From Sulfuricurvum sp. PD_MW2 (GTDB lineage Bacteria > Campylobacterota > Campylobacteria > Campylobacterales > Sulfurimonadaceae): a stretch of DNA of 40,221 nt. The notes below the pieces were generated by a model that saw only the letters and a program-made list of their open reading frames with translations, had not been told where the DNA came from and made no database searches. The number at the start of each line of letters is the position of its first letter. Position 1 is the first letter of the stretch. The position numbers and the translations under genes are program-made. Where the stretch lies: assembly GCF_002633015.1 (NCBI RefSeq), contig NZ_NSIU01000020.1:1-40221 (forward strand), written 5' to 3'. Positions 1 through 5,375 of the stretch are shown one piece after another.

Positions 1-2
1 AT

Positions 3-116
3 ATTGAGTTATTGCTTCTTGATAAAAAATTGAGTTCAGTTATAGATAATCATGAAAGAATAACTGGTAAGCAAATATGTAACAAACTTTTGAATTTAAC
101 TGACCATAAAGAATAG
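3..116 (+). CDS. C-terminal fragment of an unidentified ORF cut by the window edge
   Basis: A frame is open from base 3 to a TAG at 114-116 and gives about 37 residues of ordinary composition, rich in Leu, Lys, Asp and Asn, including a stretch that could be a short helix-turn-helix (ERITGKQICNKLL). Its start lies outside the window, so it may be the tail of a longer gene. The stop falls directly before the GC-rich structured block. I do not recognise the family. It could also be a chance open frame, because 37 codons is short; accessory-element context makes a phage or plasmid gene plausible. Confidence 0.35.
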   Translation: MELLLLDKKLSSVIDNHERITGKQICNKLLNLTDHKE

Positions 117-268
117 GGGGCTGTCTGCGGGGGAGAATCCCCCTGACCCATAGTACGGAAGCACGAACGTGCGGACACTATTGGTGAGACTGGCTGATGC
201 CGATTGAGCAAGCCGCCTGGGGCGTGCCCCTCCATGCGGCGATTCGGCTATTCAGCCATAGTCACCAC
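115..268. other. GC-rich multi-hairpin block upstream of the Rep gene (possible origin or packaging structure, or structured RNA)
   Basis: Three consecutive foldbacks are readable. Hairpin A has 5 G at 129-133 pairing with 5 C at 139-143. Hairpin B has ATAGT 150-154 pairing with ACTAT 177-181, enclosing GCACG 161-165 with CGTGC 168-172. Hairpin C is a long imperfect stem: GGTGA 183-187 with TCACC 262-266, GGCTGA 192-197 with TCAGCC 252-257, GCCGA 199-203 with TCGGC 244-248, GCCGC 212-216 with GCGGC 236-240, and GGGGC 219-223 with GCCCC 226-230. The block is far richer in GC than its surroundings. Single-strand replication or packaging origins of Rep-encoding elements look like this, but a structured RNA cannot be excluded. 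Confidence 0.6.
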
Positions 269-652
269 ATAAAAATACTTTCCCATTCATAGATAAGCCG
301 TAGGCGTAACCCTGTCGATTAAATTCAAACGTCTTTTTAGGTTGCTCGCTGGTCGAAGCGCCGAGCACTTTGGAGTCATTTTCCCCCATATTGATAAAAA
401 TCTTGCAAAAAAAATTCAACTATTTTGCTACATAGTAAAGTTTTTTGAATTTTACTCCCTGAAATATGGGATTACAGAGCTTCAAGTTTACTATTGTCTA
501 ATTTTTTATTTTTTTATAGCTTTTCGTGTTTGCAAACATTTAGAAAATATTTTCACGTGTTAGAGGTCGAGGTTTTCGACAAGGCTTTCGGAGTGTTTTT
601 GGTAACACTCCGTTCCTCACATCAAATGCTATAAAAATGGAGAAAAAGAAAA
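269..652. other. AT-rich non-coding leader between the foldback block and the Rep gene
   Basis: I see no convincing gene here. The stretch contains a small foldback (GCTCG 344-348 with CGAGC 362-366), long A and T tracts between about 408 and 520, and a hairpin at 589-612 described separately. It probably holds the promoter and control sites of the Rep gene. A 73-codon frame at 342-563 is hydrophobic and AT-driven and was not accepted. Confidence 0.4.
589..612 (+). terminator. 9-bp hairpin in the Rep leader (attenuator or transcription terminator?)
   Basis: CGGAGTGTT (589-597) pairs with AACACTCCG (604-612) around a 6-nt T-rich loop, 40 bases ahead of the Rep start. No U-tract follows, so it is not a classical terminator. 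It may act as an attenuator or as a binding site for the Rep or HTH protein. Confidence 0.35.
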
Positions 653-1750
653 ATGCATTTACTTGATATAAACACACTTTCTGCAACAGCAAAAACTGTC
701 GGTGGAATTGATACCCTTTACTTTTTTTATGAAACAAATGCTGATTACATCAATCTGTTTCTAGATATACTCGATCAGATCGAAGATGGAAAAGCTCACT
801 TTTCAAAAAAAGACATCCCATATAAGAATAACGACATCGCAGTTGAAATCAACGGCTTTAAGTTCTATTACGGCGGATTCAAAGATTATTTTTACTGGCT
901 CAACAGTATAGATAATCTTTTCACATTTGGATTCAAAAGTCCTGATACGGTTCGTCAGCTCAATGATATTCAAGTGCAGATTAACGGAATAGGAAACTAT
1001 AGTATTGGATTAAGTGCAGTGTTGGCACTTGCTGATAATGTAGTCAAAGGATTTATTACGGGATTACGACCCATTACCCGAATCGACTTGAACGTATTTG
1101 TACAAGCTGACTTCTCATGGGTCAATACAGATATGTTTATTGCCCGTCAGTTGAAGCGAGAAACAATCATTAAAGAGATCGCATTAAGTCGTAGAAATGA
1201 AACAATCTATATTGGAAGCAACCCTTTCATGTTCCGTATGTATGACAAACTCACTGAATTGAAAAAGTCAAAGAAAAAAGAGATCATGAACGAATACTTC
1301 TTCAACAATGGTCTTTCTTTGAATGAGCCAATTACAAACATTGAATTTGAAATCCATAGAGCGTATCTAAAGCGTTTCAACATTAAAACTGTTGATGATG
1401 CCCTTGCCAATGCGGAAACACTTTTTAAACAGAGTATGGATGCTATACGCTTAGTTGATCTGAACACTGTAACAGATAAAGAATTGTCATCGGATAATCG
1501 CTATAGAGCAAAAACGCTTCCTATATGGGAACATATTAAAGATAGCTATACCATAAAAGAGTTTTTACAACTCAATTTGCCCTTAGAACGCATGAAGAGA
1601 AAACTCTATGTATATACGGGTGATGATGCTATTAAAGAGTATATGGCATTTGAGCATAAATGTCATTTGAATGGTATACGGCTTGATTATTGGTTTTTTG
1701 AAGAGGCTAAACGTCGTAAAACATTTAAAGAAAACGAACTGGCTTCATAA
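653..1750 (+). CDS. Putative replication initiation protein (rolling-circle/phage Rep-like)
   Basis: The 365-aa protein starts at an ATG with GGAG about ten bases upstream. An N-terminal GIDTLYFF segment (about residues 18-25), a central RIDLNVFV segment (about 143-150) and a later IEFEIHRAYLKRF stretch (about 231-243) fit the beta-strand layout of Rep_trans/phage gpII-type initiators, where the RIDL-like strand and a later catalytic Tyr are typical. I infer that family; I cannot point to a proven catalytic Tyr. It is followed after 10 bases by an HTH gene, as if co-transcribed, and preceded by a foldback-rich region that could be its origin. A basic C-terminus and many Lys and Asn codons match AT-rich accessory DNA. 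An alternative is another single-strand DNA-handling protein of a satellite element. Confidence 0.5.
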   Translation: MHLLDINTLSATAKTVGGIDTLYFFYETNADYINLFLDILDQIEDGKAHFSKKDIPYKNNDIAVEINGFKFYYGGFKDYFYWLNSIDNLFTFGFKSPDTVRQLNDIQVQINGIGNYSIGLSAVLALADNVVKGFITGLRPITRIDLNVFVQADFSWVNTDMFIARQLKRETIIKEIALSRRNETIYIGSNPFMFRMYDKLTELKKSKKKEIMNEYFFNNGLSLNEPITNIEFEIHRAYLKRFNIKTVDDALANAETLFKQSMDAIRLVDLNTVTDKELSSDNRYRAKTLPIWEHIKDSYTIKEFLQLNLPLERMKRKLYVYTGDDAIKEYMAFEHKCHLNGIRLDYWFFEEAKRRKTFKENELAS

Positions 1751-1760
1751 GGGCAGGGCA

Positions 1761-2018
1761 ATGGCAACAATAGATTTGATTACCAAAAGTGACTTAGTTG
1801 CATTTCAAAACAAAGTGATGGAACAATTAAAAGCACTGATACAGCCTGAAAAAGAGTTCATTACCGAAGGGGAGCTAATCACCCTTTTTGCATTTAATAA
1901 ATCGACATTGGCAAAAATGAGAATGAATGGGGAGATTCCCTATTATAAATTCGGCGGAAAACTGTTTTACAAAGCGGTTGAAGTAAATAGAATTATTGAA
2001 AGAAATCAGATTGCTTGA
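1761..2018 (+). CDS. Small helix-turn-helix (excisionase/MerR-type, HTH_17-like) DNA-binding protein
   Basis: The 85-aa protein starts at ATG 1761, chosen because a purine-rich GGGCAGGG ribosome site lies just ahead; an upstream extension would run through the Rep gene. Residues 35-80 read ITEGELITLF...NKSTLAKMRMNGEIPYYKFGGKLFY, the pattern of HTH_17/excisionase domains: a helix-turn-helix then a wing with the typical IPYYKxGxxxxY strand. The N-terminal 30 residues form a short amphipathic helix. Such proteins act as recombination directionality factors or local repressors in integrated elements. Its position between the Rep gene and the tRNA end supports an accessory-element role. The frame stays open for 25 codons past its TGA, which is treated as a finding. 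Confidence 0.7.
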   Translation: MATIDLITKSDLVAFQNKVMEQLKALIQPEKEFITEGELITLFAFNKSTLAKMRMNGEIPYYKFGGKLFYKAVEVNRIIERNQIA

Positions 2019-2037
2019 GAAAACTTAAGGCAAAAAG

Positions 2038-2060
2038 TGGTCACCCAAATGGTCACCCAA
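2038..2060 (+). repeat. Tandem direct repeat TGGTCACCCAA with 12-bp period
   Basis: TGGTCACCCAA occurs at 2038-2048 and again at 2050-2060. In the frame of the preceding HTH gene it encodes V-T-Q twice (VVTQMVTQ), followed by a TAA near 2096. It lies 45 bases from the tRNA-Glu 3' end and may mark the junction of the element or the decayed 3' end of an integrase gene. Confidence 0.6.
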
Positions 2061-2105
2061 CAAAACTTAAAGTGCTTGAAAGTACGGTAAATAGGGAGTT
2101 TAAAG

Positions 2106-2180
2106 TGGTGACCCCAAGGGGATTCGAACCCCTATGGCCAGAATGAAAATCTGGAATCCTAACCATTAGATGATGGGGCC
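2106..2180 (-). tRNA. tRNA-Glu (anticodon TTC), CCA encoded
   Basis: On the minus strand the acceptor stem GGCCCCA (2174-2180) pairs with TGGGGTC (2110-2116) with one G-U pair. The discriminator is A and CCA is encoded at 2106-2108. The anticodon arm is CCAGA-TTTTCAT-TCTGG, giving anticodon TTC (plus-strand bases 2145-2147), which reads Glu codons. The T arm has GGTTCGAATCC. All stems close, so the gene is intact. The accessory segment ends at its 3' side. Confidence 0.95.
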
Positions 2181-2220
2181 ACTTTAATAAAGAAAAGGAA
2201 TCAGGTGAACCTGAGCTGAA

Positions 2221-2226
2221 ATTATA
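2221..2226 (-). promoter_or_regulatory. -10 box (TATAAT) of the tRNA-Glu promoter
   Basis: A perfect TATAAT lies on the minus strand about 40 bases ahead of the tRNA 5' end. No strong -35 is visible, which is usual in Campylobacterota. A 14-bp palindrome, TCAGGTGAACCTGA (2201-2214), sits at or just after the predicted start of transcription. Confidence 0.5.
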
Positions 2227-2291
2227 TTGATTCAATGCTGAAAAAAAGATAAATATGCTTATTTTTCTTCCCAAAACGGGAAGAGGGGAGG

Positions 2292-2843
2292 TTAGTCGTT
2301 GTAAAAAGAGCGTAGAGCGCGGATAATGACCGCATTTTTAGAGATACTTTCCGCTTTTGCATTGTCATCAACTAGTTCATAAACATCTAATGGCAATGAG
2401 ATTGAGAAGGTTTTAGTTTCGATTTTTTTGCGTTTAGCGACTAAGCTAGTGATATTTTGTAACATCTCGAGGATTTTTTTCGTATCGATAGGTTTTTGGA
2501 TAAAGCTGTTCACACCAACTTCGATTGACTCGGAAATTTTTTGGATATCGTTGCTCGCAGAGATAACGATTATGATTTGTGAAGGGTTGATCGCACGAAT
2601 ACGGCGCGCAAGTTCAATACCATCGATTTCAGGCATGATGATATCAACAAAGATAATATCCGGGTTCATTTTCTCATACATACGCAATGCATCTGCACCA
2701 TTGTAAGCTGAACTTACTTCAGCGAAAAAATTCTTGAATGTTGAGCTTAGAAGATCATTTGCAACGACTTCATCTTCTACGACCATTGCAGTCAATTTTT
2801 TAGTTTGTTCAGTAAGTTGAATTAAATCTACGTTTGAAGACAT
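2292..2843 (-). CDS. Response regulator: receiver domain fused to a ribbon-helix-helix DNA-binding domain
   Basis: The 183-aa protein has a CheY-like receiver at residues 17-135: acidic pocket VVEDE near 21-25, phospho-acceptor D67 in FVDIIMPEIDG, and conserved Lys 117 in QKPI. After a short basic linker, residues 144-181 read TKTFSISLPLDVYELVDDN...SISKNAVIIRALRSFY. This is a textbook ribbon-helix-helix (CopG/Arc class): an N-terminal strand with ISLPLDVYE, then two helices. RHH output domains are very uncommon on response regulators. AAGGTG precedes the ATG. It has its own TATAAT promoter and a likely operator, so it may be autoregulated. It lies at the distal end of the chemosensory cluster and probably takes phosphate from one of the cluster kinases. 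Confidence 0.85.
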   Translation of the reverse strand: MSSNVDLIQLTEQTKKLTAMVVEDEVVANDLLSSTFKNFFAEVSSAYNGADALRMYEKMNPDIIFVDIIMPEIDGIELARRIRAINPSQIIIVISASNDIQKISESIEVGVNSFIQKPIDTKKILEMLQNITSLVAKRKKIETKTFSISLPLDVYELVDDNAKAESISKNAVIIRALRSFYND

Positions 2844-2866
2844 GTAACACCTTTTTTATGAATTTT

Positions 2867-2890
2867 AGTGATATGTTAAAAAATATCACT
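2867..2890. promoter_or_regulatory. Inverted repeat AGTGATAT/ATATCACT: candidate operator of the REC-RHH gene
   Basis: AGTGATAT (2867-2874) and ATATCACT (2883-2890) form an 8-bp inverted repeat between the predicted promoter and the REC-RHH start. A third AGTGATA half-site lies at 2951-2957. RHH proteins bind short inverted repeats near their own promoters, so autoregulation is likely but is an inference. Confidence 0.45.
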
Positions 2891-2906
2891 GTGGAATATT
2901 GTTGTT

Positions 2907-2912
2907 ATTATA
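2907..2912 (-). promoter_or_regulatory. -10 box (TATAAT) for the REC-RHH gene
   Basis: TATAAT on the minus strand lies about 65 bases ahead of the start codon in an AT-rich gap; no clear -35 is visible. Confidence 0.45.
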
Positions 2913-2969
2913 TATTGTATTTTTTAGTAGAACCTTAAAAAAACTGATTTAGTGATACGTTTTTTATAG

Positions 2970-3176
2970 TTAATACTGTTTAAACTGTTCAAGCCATTCA
3001 ATGTTGCTTTCGTTTGTTTTTTCTTGCTGCTTTAAGAGTGAATCTATAATGTGCAGAAGAGACTGTCGATCCATGAATTGAAGAAGATCAGGGTTGATAT
3101 AGGTGGGTTTGATTCCATCGTATCGGTTGAGTAGATTTTCTATATCTGAAATAAGTTGTTCTTTCGATGATTCCAT
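2970..3176 (-). CDS. Hypothetical 68-aa helical protein
   Basis: This is a small acidic, mostly helical protein with no recognised domain. Leu- and Ile-rich heptad-like stretches at both ends (LISDIENLL, LLHIIDSLLKQQ) suggest a helical hairpin. It sits between the OmpR-like regulator and the REC-RHH gene, separated by AT-rich gaps, so it may be a separate unit. The ribosome site is weak (TGGATAA). It could be a small adaptor for one of the regulators, but that is speculation. Confidence 0.5.
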   Translation of the reverse strand: MESSKEQLISDIENLLNRYDGIKPTYINPDLLQFMDRQSLLHIIDSLLKQQEKTNESNIEWLEQFKQY

Positions 3177-3215
3177 AATTTATCCATTTTGGTTAACATA
3201 ATATATATTATATTT

Positions 3216-3244
3216 AAAAAATATCATATACGAAAAGCCGTATA
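3216..3244 (-). terminator. Rho-independent terminator after the OmpR-like regulator
   Basis: On the minus strand TATACG-GCTTTT-CGTATA (3227-3244) is followed by TGATATTTTTT, starting directly after the stop codon at 3246-3248. This would end the main chemosensory transcript. Confidence 0.55.
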
Positions 3245-3245
3245 C

Positions 3246-3926
3246 TTATACGAGCGAATATCCGATTTTTGCCAGATTGCGCAGATTGCTGTCATCTCCC
3301 ATTTTTTTACGGATACGTAGTATGAGGTTTTTCAATGCTCCATCTGACATCTCTTCTTCAAAAACGTAGGCAAACGTTTCATAGGTGACGATTTGTTCAC
3401 GGTGGGATAAAAGAAGTTCAATCGCACTGATTTCATTTTTAGTCAACGCTATCTTGTCGCCGTTTGGATAGATAAAGGATTTCGCAAAATAATCATACGA
3501 AACGCTGTCGTTTATTTTCGCAATGAGCATCCCTTGTGATTTGAGACGATCAACTGCCAAATACAGAACTTTAATCAGAGCATTAAACTCGATCGGTTTA
3601 TGAATGTATTCGACAAGATTGAGTTTGCACGCTTCCAGCAAATCTTGTGTTGCAATGGAACCTGAGACAATCACAATGGGAATCTTATCATTTTTTAACC
3701 GTATGGCCTTTGCAACGTCGATACCGCTGATGGAACCCATATGAATATCGAGAATGACAATGTCAATACGATTGTTTTCATAAATACTTAGCGCATCATT
3801 CCCATCACAAACGGAAAAAACTTGTCCGACTACCATTTCCAGTGTTTTTGTAGTGATCTCGCGTAATTGGCTGTCATCTTCAGCATAGAGGACGGAGAGA
3901 TTTTTAAATTCGGTTATTTTAGCCAT
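3246..3926 (-). CDS. Response regulator: receiver plus OmpR-type winged helix
   Basis: The 226-aa protein has a receiver at residues 8-128 (YAEDD at 14-18, phospho-acceptor D60 in IVILDIHM, Lys 110 in IHKPI). Residues 143-226 resemble the winged-helix output of OmpR/PhoB (LTKNEISAIELLL, then ALKNLILRIRKKMGDDSNLRNLAKIGYSLV). The loop after the Asp is HMGSISG rather than the usual MPxxxG, so the receiver is slightly atypical. The protein ends right after IGYSLV, the last strand of the wing. It lies 15 bases after the HD-GYP gene and ends at a terminator hairpin. It is likely the transcriptional output of the cluster; its DNA targets are unknown. Confidence 0.88.
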   Translation of the reverse strand: MAKITEFKNLSVLYAEDDSQLREITTKTLEMVVGQVFSVCDGNDALSIYENNRIDIVILDIHMGSISGIDVAKAIRLKNDKIPIVIVSGSIATQDLLEACKLNLVEYIHKPIEFNALIKVLYLAVDRLKSQGMLIAKINDSVSYDYFAKSFIYPNGDKIALTKNEISAIELLLSHREQIVTYETFAYVFEEEMSDGALKNLILRIRKKMGDDSNLRNLAKIGYSLV

Positions 3927-3941
3927 AAGTGCCCTGCTCTT

Positions 3942-5375
3942 TTAATCTTGCAATTCAGCAGCTATCGATCTGAATTGATCGATATTGTTGATAAACATCT
4001 CTACCAAGTTTGGATCAAAATGTTTCCCTTTTTCATTTGAGATGAATTGTATAATTTGTTCCATAGGCCAAGCTTTTTTATAGACACGCTCGCAACTAAG
4101 TGCATCAAAAACATCGGCTAAAGCAACTATCCGACCATAAATATGGATATTTTCACCATGAAGACCATAGGGGTATCCGCTTCCATCCCATTTTTCATGG
4201 TGTTCTTTTGCAATGATTGCAGCTGCTTGCAAAAGCGGTCTTGATGAATTTTTGAATATATCGTATCCCAGCATACTATGGGTTTTCATTATTTTATATT
4301 CGTTAATATCAAGCTTGCCCGGTTTAAGCAAAATCGCATCCGGAATGCCGATTTTTCCAATGTCATGCATAGGAGAAGCACTGTAGAGAAGACGTATCTG
4401 CTCCTCATCGAGTCCACAAAGTTCACCCAATAATTGTGCGTATTTTGCAACACGACGAACGTGATTGCCTGTCTCATGGGATCTTGTCTCACCTACTTCA
4501 CCGAGCGAAGAGAGTATTTCGTGCTGCGTTTGCCAAATCTCCTCGTTTAGATCAAAGAGTTCGGTAATATCGTGGCTGATGCTGATATATTCAATAATTT
4601 GTTCGAATTCATCCAAAATCGGTTTGATTGTCGTATCGGTGATGTAGTGGTTTCCATCTTTTTTGAGATTTTTGATTATACCTTGCCATGTTTTTCCGGA
4701 ACGGATTGTTTGCCAAAGTTCTTCATAAAATTCAGAATTAATTTCAGGATGTTGCAGTAGTTTGTGACCATCCTGTATCACTTCATCATGAGAGAATCCG
4801 CTGATTTTTGTGAACAATTCATTGGTATAAATAATATTTCCGTATAAATCGGTTTTGATCACGATAGACGAAACATCAACGACTTCTTTGTACTGTTCGA
4901 GCAATGTGGTTTGATGTAATAAATCTTGTTGCAGATGGAGTGTGAATTCACGCACCGTGCGTTCATTATAGAGATTATTGACTACTTCAAGCAAGACACG
5001 AACGATTTGTTCCGATTGGATAGGTTTTAAGAGGAATTGAGCAACGCCAAGGTTGATAAGTTCTAAGAGATAACTGCTCTCTTCACACGCAGATGTAACA
5101 ATGAAATGTTGTTCCGGATAGATCTCTTTTATACTGCGAATCATAATGACACCGTTCATTTCAGGCATCAAGATGTCGGTAATTACAATATCAACAGGGT
5201 GCTGTTGAAACAGATCCAGCCCTTCTCTTCCATTCGATGCAATGATAACTTTTTCAAAAATACCTTCAAGCAAGAGCGATATATTTTCTCGAATGAGCGG
5301 TTCGTCTTCGACATAGAGGACACTCATATCTTTAGCATGTTTTGAAAGATGCTGAATCATTTCTCTAAATTGCAT
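3942..5375 (-). CDS. REC-PAS-HD-GYP protein, predicted cyclic-di-GMP phosphodiesterase
   Basis: The 477-aa protein has a receiver at 16-135 (VEDE at 22-25, D67 in ITDILMPEMNG, Lys 117), a PAS domain at about 165-275 ending in the ISHDITEL signature, and an HD-GYP domain at about 283-470. The HD pair is H337-D338 in MHDIGKIGIPDAIL, and the GYP motif lies in HHEKWDGSGYP (392-402), both intact, so catalysis is expected. HD-GYP enzymes hydrolyse c-di-GMP. The gene overlaps the 3' end of the upstream histidine kinase by 19 bases, which suggests translational coupling and a kinase-regulator pair. The gene lies about 20 kb from pga, whose synthase is c-di-GMP activated in E. coli; a link is inference. 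Confidence 0.9.
   Translation of the reverse strand: MQFREMIQHLSKHAKDMSVLYVEDEPLIRENISLLLEGIFEKVIIASNGREGLDLFQQHPVDIVITDILMPEMNGVIMIRSIKEIYPEQHFIVTSACEESSYLLELINLGVAQFLLKPIQSEQIVRVLLEVVNNLYNERTVREFTLHLQQDLLHQTTLLEQYKEVVDVSSIVIKTDLYGNIIYTNELFTKISGFSHDEVIQDGHKLLQHPEINSEFYEELWQTIRSGKTWQGIIKNLKKDGNHYITDTTIKPILDEFEQIIEYISISHDITELFDLNEEIWQTQHEILSSLGEVGETRSHETGNHVRRVAKYAQLLGELCGLDEEQIRLLYSASPMHDIGKIGIPDAILLKPGKLDINEYKIMKTHSMLGYDIFKNSSRPLLQAAAIIAKEHHEKWDGSGYPYGLHGENIHIYGRIVALADVFDALSCERVYKKAWPMEQIIQFISNEKGKHFDPNLVEMFINNIDQFRSIAAELQD

Larger units (their letters stand above)
1..2105. mobile_element. Remnant or end of an integrated Rep-encoding element abutting tRNA-Glu
   Basis: The segment carries a Rep-like gene, an excisionase-type HTH gene and a large DNA fold-back, and it stops at the 3' end of tRNA-Glu, a common target of tyrosine integrases. 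No intact integrase is visible inside the window. A short open stretch after the HTH gene may be an integrase relic. The left boundary is outside the window. That this is an integrated plasmid, phage or satellite is inference from gene content and tRNA adjacency. Confidence 0.5.

Noticed and set aside
50-235. Minus-strand frame across the hairpin block
   Set aside because: Its content follows from the GC-rich inverted repeats; no ribosome site or recognisable protein pattern.
115-268. Retron non-coding RNA
   Set aside because: No reverse transcriptase gene is next to it in the window.
342-563. Open frame of 73 codons in the Rep leader
   Set aside because: It is strongly hydrophobic and AT-driven, has no ribosome site, and overlaps a foldback, so it is most likely chance.
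1671-1760. Upstream extension of the HTH gene
   Set aside because: It would overlap the Rep gene end out of frame and lacks a ribosome site, while ATG 1761 has a good one.
2274-2291. Hairpin CTTCCC/GGGAAG (2267-2283) as terminator of the REC-RHH gene
   Set aside because: A T-tract does not directly follow on the minus strand, and the region also carries the tRNA promoter, so no call was made.
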